NCBI RefSeq assembly: GCF_023715415.1
Contig: NZ_JAMBOB010000007.1
Location: 283,183 to 347,182 of the forward strand
Reading direction: 5' to 3'
Length of the DNA: 64,000 nucleotides
DNA from: Neobacillus niacini
Lineage (GTDB): Bacteria > Bacillota > Bacilli > Bacillales > Cytobacillaceae
The notes below the pieces were generated by a model that was not told the DNA's origin, did not search any database, and was given only the letters and a program-made list of their open reading frames with translations. Positions 1 to 9,628 of the stretch are shown one piece after another. Positions within the stretch are counted from its first letter, which is position 1, and every line of letters starts with the position of its first letter. The translations under genes and the position numbers were made by a program.

Positions 1-837
1 ATCAACAACAATATCGGTGCAGCAAATACATACCGTCAATTATCAATTAACAATGCCAGTCAATCAAAAAATATGGAGAAGCTTTCATCTGGTATGCGTA
101 TCAACCGTGGTGCAGACGATGCAGCGGGTCTATCAATCTCTGAAAAAATGCGCGCTCAAATCCGTGGATTAGAGCAGGCTTCAAAAAATGCTCAAGATGG
201 AATTTCAATGATTCAAACAGCAGATGGTGCTTTAAATGAATCACATGCTATCTTACAGCGTATGAGAGAATTAACTGTACAAGCTGCAAATGATACCAAT
301 AGTGATGATGAAAGAACAGCGATTAGTGGAGAACTTACACAACTAACTGATACCCTAACGGATATATCGACAAATACCCAGTTTAATGGGCAAAAAATAT
401 TAGCAGGTACTGCGGGTTCAGCAGGTGATGGAGTAGTAACACTTCAAACTGGTGCTAATAATGGTGAAACTTTTGAAATTAATTTTAATGATACAAATAG
501 TGTGGATTTGTCTGCAATCCTAACGACTCTGGGAGGCCCAACTGTAGCAGATTCAACTGAAGCAGCTACCTATTTAACAGCACTTGACACAGCTATCCAA
601 TCTGTATCTACTGGACGTGCATATCTCGGTGCAGCACAAAATGCTTTAGAATACACGACTAACAATTTAAATTCAAGTGCTCAAAATACTCAAGCTGCTG
701 AATCTCGTGTAAGAGACGTTGATATGGCGAAAGAGATTGTTGATCAAACGAAAAACTCTATTCTTGCACAAGCTGCTCAAGCAATGCTATCACAAGCAAA
801 TCAGCAGCCGCAAGCAGTACTACAATTACTACGATAA
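1..837 (+). CDS. hag: Flagellin, 5' end outside the window
   Basis: Structural subunit of the flagellar filament, exported by the flagellar type III apparatus. The frame is open from base 1 (reading INNNIGAANTYRQLS) before the first internal ATG at 73, so the true start lies just upstream, probably only a few codons away. The conserved N-terminal D0/D1 region (KLSSGMRINRGADDAAGLSI) and C-terminal D1/D0 region (ESRVRDVDMAKEIVDQTK, ending AVLQLLR) are clear. The variable central domain is short, as in Bacillus Hag, giving about 280 residues. A terminator follows directly, so the gene is probably monocistronic. Promoter and leader are not visible. Confidence 0.97.
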   Translation: MNNNIGAANTYRQLSINNASQSKNMEKLSSGMRINRGADDAAGLSISEKMRAQIRGLEQASKNAQDGISMIQTADGALNESHAILQRMRELTVQAANDTNSDDERTAISGELTQLTDTLTDISTNTQFNGQKILAGTAGSAGDGVVTLQTGANNGETFEINFNDTNSVDLSAILTTLGGPTVADSTEAATYLTALDTAIQSVSTGRAYLGAAQNALEYTTNNLNSSAQNTQAAESRVRDVDMAKEIVDQTKNSILAQAAQAMLSQANQQPQAVLQLLR

Positions 838-850
838 TCTATCATTTATA

Positions 851-885
851 ACGGCCATTGGATTTCAGTGGCCGTTTCTATTATT
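851..885 (+). terminator. Flagellin terminator
   Basis: Inverted repeat ACGGCCA (851-857) / TGGCCGT (869-875) followed by a T-rich stretch, 13 bases after the flagellin stop. Confidence 0.85.
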
Positions 886-956
886 TATTCGTTTAAGCAA
901 ACTTAGTTGCAAGGTCTTATTAACTAATTCCCATATGAAATTTTTTGGTAGTTAAA

Positions 957-1058
957 AATTACGTGAAAAGGGCAAATCATAGGAAACTGTGAGACGCAAA
1001 GCCACGGGCCTGACCCACAAATATATTAATGTGGATGGTAGCCGGTTACCACAAGAAT
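957..1058 (+). promoter_or_regulatory. Cyclic di-GMP-I (GEMM) riboswitch aptamer
   Basis: The GEMM-I hallmarks occur in order: AGGGCAAA; the P2 hairpin TCATAG-GAAA-CTGTGA with a GNRA tetraloop; GACGCAAAGCCACGGGCCT; a variable P3 hairpin (CCACA/TGTGG); and the tetraloop-receptor segment GGTAGCCGGTTACC. It lies directly upstream of the large repeat adhesin and ends in an expression platform with a terminator. The hexamer TCATAG of P2 (977-982) recurs at 1060-1065, and both copies can pair with CTATGA at 1076-1081, giving a plausible switching helix. Whether the ligand turns the gene on or off cannot be decided by eye. Confidence 0.95.
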
Positions 1059-1079
1059 GTCATAGATCTATTTTTCTAT

Positions 1080-1106
1080 GAACCTTCTTTGGGTTCTTTT
1101 TTATTT
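1080..1106 (+). terminator. Riboswitch expression-platform terminator
   Basis: GAACC (1080-1084) / GGTTC (1092-1096) followed by a long T-run, placed between the GEMM aptamer and the adhesin start. A small CATAG/CTATG helix (1061-1080) abuts it and may compete with it. Confidence 0.8.
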
Positions 1107-1138
1107 GTCTTTTTTTACCCGAAAGGTAGGTCTATTGT

Positions 1139-4100
1139 ATGATTAGAAGATTGTTTAGCATTCCGACTATTTTAGTGGTTCTAATGCTTATGTACCAATT
1201 GGTGTTTCCATTTGGAAATGTTATGGCAGCCGCAAACAGTAGTTTATTACCGCCTAGTAATCTAGCATACCAATCGCTGTCACCAGATGATGGAAGGCTA
1301 ACATGGACTTCTGTAGCAGGTGCCACAGGATACAATGTATATGAGATTAAAGACGGACAGCTAGTTCTTTTGGGGAAATCAACCACATCTAGCTATAGCT
1401 TAAATAATCTCCCCGAAGGATCATTTAGATATGTTGTTTCAACTTTAGATACTGATGGTGAATCTGGACCGACTGCACCAGTCAGTACAGAAATTATCTA
1501 TCCAGAAATGACTGCACCAGAAACGCTAACTTCAACGATTCGAAATGGAAATGATATTGTTCTTAGTTGGGGTGCTTCTCAGTATGTAGACAAGTATAAT
1601 GTTTATCAAATAACTGGGGAAGGGGAAAAAACGCTATTAACTTCAACAACTGCAAGCTCATACACAATAGCAAAGTCGGCAGAAGGTACATTTACCTATG
1701 CTGTCACTGCAGATAATACTCTATATGGCGAATCCCCAATATCATTACCTTTGGATGTTAAATTAATTTATCCAGTGATGACACAGCCAGCTGATCAGTC
1801 ATTTACCATCACCAATGGTGCTGATGTAACGCTTAAATGGCAGCCAGTTGAGTACGCAACAAGCTATAAAATCTATGAGCTTATAAACGGTCAGTTCGTT
1901 CTAAAAAGTACAGTAACTGGTACAAGTGTTAAATACACAAATTTACCAGCAGGCGACTATCAATACAAGGTATTTTCCTCAAGTGATCGGTTTGGTGAAT
2001 CTGTAAATGGCAGCGAGGTTTCTTTAACGGTAAGTTCAATTGTTATGACACCTCCGATCGAGGTTACCTATAAAATCCAAAACATCAATGATGTAGTTTT
2101 GAGCTGGGGTGCTGTGCCTTATGCAACCGGATATAAAGTCTATCAAATTGTTGAAGGTAACAAGGTTTTAAAAAATACAGTTACTGGAACCTCGGTTACT
2201 CAAAAATTACTACCCGCGGGCGATTATCAATATGAAGTATATTCATATAGTGATCGATTTGGTGAGTCTGAAGTTGGTACGAAAGTTTCGTTTACGATTG
2301 ATACCTATAAGATGTCTGCACCATCTAATCCTTCCTATAAAATTCAAAATGGAAATGATATTGTGTTAAATTGGGGAGCATCTGAATATGCTACGAATTA
2401 CAATATCTATAAAATTATTGAAGGGCAAAAAGTATTAGAAAGAACAGTAACAGGAACTTCTGCTACTTTCACAAATCAGGGTGCTGGTGATTATGTTTAC
2501 GAGGTTTATTCATATAGTTCTAGATTTGGCGAATCAGAAGCTGGGTCACAAATTACCTTAAAGCTCGAACCCATTATCATAAGTGCTCCTGAAAATGTAT
2601 CATACGAACTTCGAAATGAAAATGATATTGCTCTTTCTTGGAGTGCTGTTGAGTATGCTTCCAGTTATAATATCTATCAAATCATCGACGGTGAAAAAGT
2701 TCTAAAAAGAAATACTACCGGAACTAATACTATATTCAGTAATATGCCTGAAGGGAATTATTCTTATGAGATTCATTCCGTTAGTTCACGGTTTGGAGAA
2801 TCGATTGAAGGCGCCGATGTAGTTTTAGAAGTTGTTCATCCAGATATGAATCCACCTGCGAATGTTGCAGGCACAGTTAAAAGTCCAACTTCCTTTACTA
2901 TTAGCTGGGGTACCGTTGACTATGCTACAAGCTACAAAGTCTATCAAATCGTAAATGGTGAAAAGGTATTAAAAAATACTATTGCTGGGACATCTGTTAC
3001 CTATAACAATATGTTACCAGGTGAATATCATTATGAGATTTACTCATATTCCACCCGTTTTGGGGAATCACAAGCAGGAAAAGCGATTGTAGTAGTCTTA
3101 GAGGATCAATCTTTGCCTGCACCTGAGAATTTCTCCTTTAGTCTTAAAAATGGAAATGATATTACATTGAAATGGGATGCTGTTCAGTACGCTTCAAGCT
3201 ATAAAGTTTATCAAATGATTAATAGTCAATTCGTATTAAAACGTACTGTAACTGGGGCATCAACAACCTTTACAAATATGCCAGAAGGTAGTTTTGCATT
3301 TGTTGTTAAAGCTGACTCGACTTTATTAGGAGAATCTCCAAAAGGATCAGAAGTTCAAGGTACAATTGAATTTCCAAATATGTCAAAGCCAGAAAATTTA
3401 ACTTCTACTATTTCAAATGGGAACGATATTACTTTAAGGTGGAATGCAATCACTTATGCTACAGCCTATAATATCTATCAAATCATTGATGGAGAAAGAG
3501 TCTTTATTAAGTCTGTAACCGGTACAGCAACTACCATGAGTAATTTGCCAGAAGGTAATTTTACTTACGAGGTACATTCGTATAGTGATCGATTCGGGGA
3601 GTCACCAGAAGGAAGCAAAAATGATATTACAATTGTTTACCCTATTATGCAACAACCAGAAAATTTAACAAACACGATTAATAACGGAAATGACATAGTT
3701 CTACGTTGGAATGCATCCTCCTATGCCACAGAGTATCGAATCTATCAAGTAATAAATAGTGAAAAGATCTTGGTAAAGACTTCTTTGGGAACATCAACCA
3801 GCTTTGCTAATATGCCAGAAGGTGATTATCACTATGTTGTACATTCTTATAGTGATCGCTTTGGGGAGTCACCTGAGGGTAATGAAATAAAGTTAAATTT
3901 AACTTGGCCAGTTGTTCAGGCTCCAGTATTAACAGGGAAAGTATTTAACGCAAATAATATTACCCTATCTTGGTCATCTGTGACATGGGCCAATGAATAC
4001 CGTGTCTATAAAGTGAATGGTAACAACAAGGAATTACTCTATAAAGGAACTGCACGTAGTTATAATGCTAATAATCTGACAGAAGAAACTCATTCTTTCG

Positions 4101-5794
4101 AAGTAACTGCATATAGTACCCGTTTTGGAGAGTCGGTGCCTTCTAACCAGGTGAAAGAGACGATTGTCTACCCGATAATGGAAGCACCAGCGGCTACTCT
4201 AAAACTATTAAGTGAAACAAGTGCTAGAATTTCATGGGATTTTGTCACATACGCAAATGGATACAATATCTATGAAATTATCGATGGGAATCCTGTTCTT
4301 TTAGCAGAAAAGGTGAACAATCTTTCCTATACACTTCAAAACTTAACGTATGCTAACCATGAGTATTATGTAACTTCTTACAGTAATTCATTTGGTGAGT
4401 CTGTGCCTTCAGAAACGGTAATTGCGAAGTTAATTATTGACAATGTGGCACCTGTTACGAAAATCAACGCTCCGACACAATGGGTAAATGAAAATCAGAT
4501 AGTGACACTTGAAGCAACGGATGATGAAACGGGCGTAGCAAAAACGTTCTATTCTTTAAATGACAATGTTATTACGGAAGGAACTTCTATTTCCGTTGAC
4601 CAAGAGGGTATCAATAAAATTGCCTTTAATTCAATTGATAAAGTTGGCAACATGGAACAAGTAAAAACAGCGTTTGTTAAAATAGATAAAACGGCGCCGA
4701 AAACTGATATGAATGAAATACCTTCATATTCACAATCCTTTACGGTTCAATTGACTGGAAAGGACGAGCTAAGTGGCGTAGCCAAAACTTATTATTCTAT
4801 TAATGGTTCAGAATATGTTGAAGGTACCACTGTCGTGATTGAGGTAGAAGGAACAAACGAAATTTCTTATTACTCCGTTGACGAGGCTGGAAACATAGAA
4901 GAAGTAAATACAACTGAAATCAAAATTGATAAGACAGCACCGAAAACTTCACACAATGCTCCTGAAGGATGGGTGAAGGAGGATGTTCCTGTTACTTTAA
5001 CACCTAGCGATGAGCTAAGTGGAGCTGAACAAACCTATTACTCGATTAATGGATCTGAATATAAAGAAGGTCAGTCATTCACATTGACTGATGAAGGAGT
5101 CCATGAGATTACTTTCTATAGTGTGGATCAAGCTGGAAATAAGGAGGAAAAACAAGTAACAACCGTAAAAATTGATAAAACAGCTCCAACCATTTCTATT
5201 GATTTAGAAAAAGAGTACGAGCTTGGTTCAACATTCAACTTGGATTACCTTGCAAATGATAACCTTTCAGGTATGGCAGTTGAGGAAGTTACCTTAAACG
5301 GTAAATCGTACAAAAAAGGTGATCAAATTTCACTTGATGAGCCTGGTGAGTATAAGCTGGTAATCAAAGGTACGGATGTTGCAGGTTGGGCAACGATAGT
5401 TGAAGAAGCATTTGTTGTTTACATTCCTGTAACGCTAGAGGTATTACCGAAAGTAATCAAAGAAAACAAAGGAATCTTTACGGTAAAAGCTATATTGCCT
5501 TCGAAATACCAAACTGCATTTGATGTTTCAACTGTAACATTAAATGGTGTATCTGCTGTTACAGATAATAAAGGGCTAGTAAAGCAAGCTGAGAAAGGCC
5601 ATTTCAAATTCGATCGTGAAGACTTTGATTGGGAAACTGGTGATGTAAACCTTGAATTCCGTGGATACCTAGATAATCAGTATTTGGTAGTTGCAAAAAC
5701 TACAGTGGAAGTAAAGGGTAACAAAAAGGATTTCTTTAATTGGTTTGAATTAATAAAATCAATAATAGAAGAATGTGGTAAGAAGCACAATTAG
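1139..5794 (+). CDS. Secreted multi-repeat adhesin-like protein (Fn3-like and Ig-like domains)
   Basis: Protein of 1551 residues with a signal peptide (about 1-30, cleavage probably after VMAAA). Residues about 38-1105 hold roughly twelve Fn3-like repeats of about 88 residues, each with a NGNDIxLxW core, YATxYxIYQI and a SYSxRFGES end. About four Ig/OmpL47-like repeats follow (KIDKTAPKT...DELSGVAKTYYSINGSEY...VDEAGN), then a C-terminal domain ending in EECGKKHN. No LPXTG motif, transmembrane anchor or SLH domain is visible, so surface retention is unexplained. The ATG follows the SD-like GGTAGG. A c-di-GMP riboswitch precedes it, and it sits between hag and fliD, which suggests a role in switching between swimming and attachment. 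That role is inference; no catalytic domain was recognised. Confidence 0.9.
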   Translation: MIRRLFSIPTILVVLMLMYQLVFPFGNVMAAANSSLLPPSNLAYQSLSPDDGRLTWTSVAGATGYNVYEIKDGQLVLLGKSTTSSYSLNNLPEGSFRYVVSTLDTDGESGPTAPVSTEIIYPEMTAPETLTSTIRNGNDIVLSWGASQYVDKYNVYQITGEGEKTLLTSTTASSYTIAKSAEGTFTYAVTADNTLYGESPISLPLDVKLIYPVMTQPADQSFTITNGADVTLKWQPVEYATSYKIYELINGQFVLKSTVTGTSVKYTNLPAGDYQYKVFSSSDRFGESVNGSEVSLTVSSIVMTPPIEVTYKIQNINDVVLSWGAVPYATGYKVYQIVEGNKVLKNTVTGTSVTQKLLPAGDYQYEVYSYSDRFGESEVGTKVSFTIDTYKMSAPSNPSYKIQNGNDIVLNWGASEYATNYNIYKIIEGQKVLERTVTGTSATFTNQGAGDYVYEVYSYSSRFGESEAGSQITLKLEPIIISAPENVSYELRNENDIALSWSAVEYASSYNIYQIIDGEKVLKRNTTGTNTIFSNMPEGNYSYEIHSVSSRFGESIEGADVVLEVVHPDMNPPANVAGTVKSPTSFTISWGTVDYATSYKVYQIVNGEKVLKNTIAGTSVTYNNMLPGEYHYEIYSYSTRFGESQAGKAIVVVLEDQSLPAPENFSFSLKNGNDITLKWDAVQYASSYKVYQMINSQFVLKRTVTGASTTFTNMPEGSFAFVVKADSTLLGESPKGSEVQGTIEFPNMSKPENLTSTISNGNDITLRWNAITYATAYNIYQIIDGERVFIKSVTGTATTMSNLPEGNFTYEVHSYSDRFGESPEGSKNDITIVYPIMQQPENLTNTINNGNDIVLRWNASSYATEYRIYQVINSEKILVKTSLGTSTSFANMPEGDYHYVVHSYSDRFGESPEGNEIKLNLTWPVVQAPVLTGKVFNANNITLSWSSVTWANEYRVYKVNGNNKELLYKGTARSYNANNLTEETHSFEVTAYSTRFGESVPSNQVKETIVYPIMEAPAATLKLLSETSARISWDFVTYANGYNIYEIIDGNPVLLAEKVNNLSYTLQNLTYANHEYYVTSYSNSFGESVPSETVIAKLIIDNVAPVTKINAPTQWVNENQIVTLEATDDETGVAKTFYSLNDNVITEGTSISVDQEGINKIAFNSIDKVGNMEQVKTAFVKIDKTAPKTDMNEIPSYSQSFTVQLTGKDELSGVAKTYYSINGSEYVEGTTVVIEVEGTNEISYYSVDEAGNIEEVNTTEIKIDKTAPKTSHNAPEGWVKEDVPVTLTPSDELSGAEQTYYSINGSEYKEGQSFTLTDEGVHEITFYSVDQAGNKEEKQVTTVKIDKTAPTISIDLEKEYELGSTFNLDYLANDNLSGMAVEEVTLNGKSYKKGDQISLDEPGEYKLVIKGTDVAGWATIVEEAFVVYIPVTLEVLPKVIKENKGIFTVKAILPSKYQTAFDVSTVTLNGVSAVTDNKGLVKQAEKGHFKFDREDFDWETGDVNLEFRGYLDNQYLVVAKTTVEVKGNKKDFFNWFELIKSIIEECGKKHN

Positions 5795-5825
5795 AGTTTG
5801 ATTATTTTAGAACATATTAATACTT

Positions 5826-5866
5826 GCGTAGAATAGTTGTGTTAAAAGCTATTCTACGCTTTTTTC
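5826..5866 (+). terminator. Adhesin gene terminator
   Basis: Perfect 11-bp stem GCGTAGAATAG (5826-5836) / CTATTCTACGC (5849-5859) followed by a run of seven T. Confidence 0.92.
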
Positions 5867-5901
5867 ATTCAGTATTGAAACCATAGGAAAATCGGCAGAC
5901 C

Positions 5902-5928
5902 TAAACTATTTTTATAATTAGCCGATAC
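5902..5928 (+). promoter_or_regulatory. SigD-type promoter of fliD
   Basis: TAAA (5902-5905), exactly 15 bases, then GCCGATAC (5921-5928). The B. subtilis SigD consensus is TAAA-N15-GCCGATAT, so only the last base differs. It lies 38 bases before the fliD start and fits the late flagellar class. Confidence 0.85.
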
Positions 5929-5965
5929 TTATACTCAGATAATATAAAATTGCGAGGTGATGGCC

Positions 5966-7471
5966 ATGTATACATCTTCTACTACAAGAATCACTGGGAT
6001 GGCAACTGGTATGGATACGGATTCTATTGTTAAAAAGCTAATGAGTGTTGAGAGTTTATCACTTAATAGACTGAAACAACAGCAGCAAAAGCAAGTCTGG
6101 GTAAGTGATGCGTATCGTCAATTGAATAAAGACTTTTTTGCATTTCAACAAAATTCACTTTTTACTATGAAACTTTCTAGTTCATATAACACGTATGATG
6201 TATCTTCGACTCAAACAAATGCAGTATCAGGAACGGGTACATCCAGTGCCCTTCCTGGTACTTATATGATTAATAAGGTTGATTCAATAGCGAAATCAGC
6301 CACATTTACAGGGGCAGTACAGATCGGGCGAACAGAAGCAATAGGTATCGATACTACTATTTCTATCACTGTTAACAATGATCCTGCTAGTTCTCAAACA
6401 GGTTCCATTACGGTAGCTGCAGGTGACACGATTGATAAGATAGTGTCTACTATAAATAAAGCTACTGATGAAACAGGCAAAAGTTTAGGACTACAAGCAT
6501 ATTATGATTCCGCATTAAATCAATTTATGGTGAAAACAAAGGCAACGGGTGCAGTTACAACAATCGACTTGAATGCGAATGCAGGAGATGCTAATAGTAA
6601 GGCGGTATTACAAAAGCTTGGAATTGACCTAAATCTACAGTCAGCAGTTCAGACAGGACAGAATGCTGTGTTTACTTTTGATGGAATGCAAGTAACTTCA
6701 GCTTCTAACAATGTAACGGTTATGGGCATCAGTCTTTCTTTAAGGAATACTACAACGGACCCAACTACGATAACGGTATCCAAAAATATTGATACTGAAA
6801 TAAAAAATATAAAAGACTTTGTTGAGAAATATAATGACTTGCTAGACCGATTAAATAAAGTTTATGATGAACCGGTTTATCGGGATTATCAACCGCTGCT
6901 TGATGATCAACGGAATGAGATGTCTGAAAAGCAAGCTGAAATGTGGGAAGAAAAGGCAAAAAGTGGACTTCTTCGCAGGGACAGTATTATAAATGAAGTC
7001 ATGGTTACCATGAGACGCGCGATGGGGGAAACAGTCAATAATGGAAGTGATTATAATACACTTGCCTCTATAGGAATTTCATCAAGAAGCTACCATGATA
7101 AAGGAAAACTATATATCGATGAAAAGAAACTGCGTGATGCGTTAGAAGCGGATCCGGATGCAGTTGCTAATTTATTTTCTCAAACAGGAGAAACTGCTCA
7201 GGGGACAAATGGCCTAGTGCATCAGTTATCTGATGTCATGACGCAAGGCATCAAAGATTTATCAAAAAAAGCAGGCTCAAGTGGGAATACTAATTATGAT
7301 CAGAGCACGGTTGGTAAGCTTATATCTACTATTCAATCAAATATCACTCGTCAAACGGATATTCTTATAAATAAAGAAAATCAATATTATAAGCAGTTTG
7401 CTGCCATGGAGGCTGCTGTTGCAAGATATAATTCCCAAGGTTCATGGTTATATCAACAGATGGGCGGTTAA
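5966..7471 (+). CDS. fliD: Flagellar hook-associated protein 2 (filament cap)
   Basis: Caps the filament and promotes flagellin folding at its tip. The 501-residue product has the FliD N-terminal signature (RITGMATGMDTDSIVKKLMSVE), a central variable domain, and the FliD C-terminal region (KNIKDFVEKYNDLLDRLN, LASIGISS, ending in a coiled coil). Of the GTG 5957, ATG 5960 and ATG 5966 candidates, ATG 5966 is chosen because GAGGTGAT lies just upstream and the first two fall inside that ribosome binding site. It has its own SigD promoter and a terminator shared with the convergent glucosaminidase gene. Unlike B. subtilis, fliS and fliT do not follow it directly. Confidence 0.95.
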   Translation: MYTSSTTRITGMATGMDTDSIVKKLMSVESLSLNRLKQQQQKQVWVSDAYRQLNKDFFAFQQNSLFTMKLSSSYNTYDVSSTQTNAVSGTGTSSALPGTYMINKVDSIAKSATFTGAVQIGRTEAIGIDTTISITVNNDPASSQTGSITVAAGDTIDKIVSTINKATDETGKSLGLQAYYDSALNQFMVKTKATGAVTTIDLNANAGDANSKAVLQKLGIDLNLQSAVQTGQNAVFTFDGMQVTSASNNVTVMGISLSLRNTTTDPTTITVSKNIDTEIKNIKDFVEKYNDLLDRLNKVYDEPVYRDYQPLLDDQRNEMSEKQAEMWEEKAKSGLLRRDSIINEVMVTMRRAMGETVNNGSDYNTLASIGISSRSYHDKGKLYIDEKKLRDALEADPDAVANLFSQTGETAQGTNGLVHQLSDVMTQGIKDLSKKAGSSGNTNYDQSTVGKLISTIQSNITRQTDILINKENQYYKQFAAMEAAVARYNSQGSWLYQQMGG

Positions 7472-7475
7472 TAAA

Positions 7476-7511
7476 AAACAGCCGATTCCTTATGCGAAAT
7501 CGGTTGTTTTC
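7476..7511. terminator. Bidirectional terminator between fliD and the glucosaminidase gene
   Basis: ACAGCCGATT (7478-7487) / AATCGGTTGT (7498-7507) flanked by A- and T-runs. It starts 4 bases after the fliD stop and overlaps the stop codon of the reverse-strand gene. Confidence 0.85.
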
Positions 7512-8233
7512 ATAAAATTATTGAAATTTCGTTGTACACCATTTACCCAATGGTTATTCAAGTTGGTTGGGTCATTTGCCGCACCAACCGGAGCATATTT
7601 AGCACCAATTAAGGAAATCGTTGTTTTTCCTTTATCGAGGTAATTTTGGCGAAGATTACGTGCCATATCAAAGATACTTTCAGGAACGGATTCATAGGTC
7701 TTTAACCCATTTTTGCCCATCATGCCAGCAATATTATGTTTGTACTTCGCTGCGTTGGAGGTTCCGTTTCCTGTCTCATGAATGGCAATCGAAGCTAATA
7801 GAGCAGGGTTAATTTGATACTTTTGCCCAGCCGCAACGAAAACCTCACCCATGTTGTTTAGAGCACCCTTTAATTGACCATTGAGTTCTATTACGGTTGT
7901 TGCGGTCGATTTAAGGGAACTGCCAGTCATAGGAGTGCTTCCATTTTCAGAAGGTGTTACCATTCCGTTAATCGTAGAGGAATTTAGACCTAGTGATGAT
8001 GGCTCCATCGCAATCGAACTAGCTAACAGCGTTAGACTACTGGCTAATAACCGAGAAGAGTCCGATTGTTGGGCGTTTGAGCGATTGGCAAGTCCCGCTT
8101 GCAGCAGTGCTTCCGTTAACAGTGAGGTGAAGGAGCTGCTAGGATAACTAGTAATTGAGTTGGCCTGGGTTTGACTATTACTTAATAGAGAGCTATTCAA
8201 TAATAAATCAATCGGCAGCGGACGAACTTCCAT
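7490..8233 (-). CDS. FlgJ-like beta-N-acetylglucosaminidase (GH73-type domain)
   Basis: The 247-residue protein has a low-complexity N-terminal half (about 1-120) and a C-terminal glucosaminidase domain: LASIAIHETGNGTSNAAK with the likely catalytic Glu, then NIAGMMG, and a conserved GVQRNFNNF end. It would cut peptidoglycan glycan strands, presumably to let the rod pass or remodel the wall. No clear signal peptide is visible, so export by the flagellar apparatus (as for FlgJ) is possible. It is encoded opposite to all neighbouring flagellar genes, between fliD and fliK. Upstream on its strand, GCCGCTAT (8272-8279) resembles a SigD -10 element, but the -35 is weak. SD-like AGAGGAAAG precedes the ATG. 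Confidence 0.85.
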   Translation of the reverse strand: MEVRPLPIDLLLNSSLLSNSQTQANSITSYPSSSFTSLLTEALLQAGLANRSNAQQSDSSRLLASSLTLLASSIAMEPSSLGLNSSTINGMVTPSENGSTPMTGSSLKSTATTVIELNGQLKGALNNMGEVFVAAGQKYQINPALLASIAIHETGNGTSNAAKYKHNIAGMMGKNGLKTYESVPESIFDMARNLRQNYLDKGKTTISLIGAKYAPVGAANDPTNLNNHWVNGVQRNFNNFMKTTDFA

Positions 8234-8420
8234 ATTATTCTTTCCTCTCCAAAGATTGTATGGAGACTATTATAGCGGCTTTTGTCAAAAAAGTAAGTAG
8301 GAAATACTAAACAAAGTCGAAAATTGTAAAATTCTGTTGTTGAAATTTGAAAATGCAATTAAGATATAAATAGCTATTATAGGATGTTTTTTATTTATTA
8401 GAATAGTAGGTGGCCTAGTT

Positions 8421-9608
8421 TTGATTCAACTCTCAGCATTGGATAATAAAGGAATGAATAACTCAAGTAAAACAACGTCATCAAAAGAAACAGAGGAATC
8501 CACTTCATTTGTCGATTTGCTGAGACTAATGAGTGGAGATGAGGAAGTTAAGAAAGAAGTTGATGGACTAGTATTTCCGATGGACCGATATTTAGGGCCT
8601 ATACCAATGGAGAAGCCACCAATAAAGGCAGCACCTATCACTGTAGATGAAGCAGAAGTAATCAATGTGCAAAGCAATACTACTTTGTCTGGTTTTGCAT
8701 TACTCAACTCAAAGAGTGATCCATTTTTATTAGAGCACAGTAAGCAGAAACTGGTAAACCAGTTAGAGCCAATGGTTGTTTCAGTTCTTCAGGAAAGTGA
8801 ACAAAGCATGGCTAAACAGGGTAAGGCTTTGGCTGTTTCCATATTTCAGGATGGAGAACAGATTGTCGCCAAGCGTCCAGAACCTTCGACTGCTGCTGTT
8901 CCTCAACAAATCGTGCCACAACAAGTAGCATCGTTGGATAACAGCTTGGTGAATCCGATAATAAATAATCAGATGCCGGAAGAAATGTTGAAGGTACCAT
9001 CAGAAGAATCGAATCATAGTCTCCTTGATAATGAATCAGTCCCTCAGGGTGGAAAAGAACATCTGCAAATGCCAGGGCACTTTTCAACTAATATGGATGC
9101 TTCATTCAGTCCTTTCATAAATAGGAGTGATACAAAAGGAAGGTTCGTTTTTGAAATGCCAGTTCGGGCGGAACATCTAGCAACCGATGTAACGAAGTAC
9201 TTAACGACTGTCATTGATGTTCATAATATGGAAAATGGTTTAGAAGCTGTTTTTTCACTAGAGCCAGAGCATTTAGGTAAAGTGGATGTGAAGGTGACGA
9301 TTCACGAGGGAAATGTTAGAGCTGAGTTTTTTACAAGTACTGCGTTAGGGAAGGATTTGCTGGAAACACAAGTACAGGTTTTACGTACAGCACTGGAACA
9401 GCAAGGCCTTCAAGTTGATAAAATTGACATATCTCAACAAAATACATATTTCTCTGGTCCGTTTTCGCAAAAGGGAGATTCACATGCACGACAAGGACAG
9501 CAGGAATCCAAAAAACGAAATGGTCAGACAACCTATAACCAAGAAGAAGAGTACCGAGATTTTGCTGCGGAAAGCGGTTTAGTCTCTCAGATTAATACAA
9601 CGGCTTAA
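8421..9608 (+). CDS. fliK: Flagellar hook-length control protein
   Basis: Molecular ruler that ends hook export and switches FlhB specificity. The 395-residue product has a poorly conserved Q/S-rich N-terminal region and the Flg_hook C-terminal domain at about 255-340 (LSLEPEHLGKVDVKV-type motif, here FSLEPEHLGKVDVKVTIHEG, then LLETQVQVLRTALEQQGL). The start is TTG with AGTAGGTGG upstream; no better in-frame start exists. It begins a fliK-flgD-flgE group that ends in a terminator. Confidence 0.9.
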   Translation: MIQLSALDNKGMNNSSKTTSSKETEESTSFVDLLRLMSGDEEVKKEVDGLVFPMDRYLGPIPMEKPPIKAAPITVDEAEVINVQSNTTLSGFALLNSKSDPFLLEHSKQKLVNQLEPMVVSVLQESEQSMAKQGKALAVSIFQDGEQIVAKRPEPSTAAVPQQIVPQQVASLDNSLVNPIINNQMPEEMLKVPSEESNHSLLDNESVPQGGKEHLQMPGHFSTNMDASFSPFINRSDTKGRFVFEMPVRAEHLATDVTKYLTTVIDVHNMENGLEAVFSLEPEHLGKVDVKVTIHEGNVRAEFFTSTALGKDLLETQVQVLRTALEQQGLQVDKIDISQQNTYFSGPFSQKGDSHARQGQQESKKRNGQTTYNQEEEYRDFAAESGLVSQINTTA

Positions 9609-9628
9609 TCGAAAAGGAGGGGAACCAT

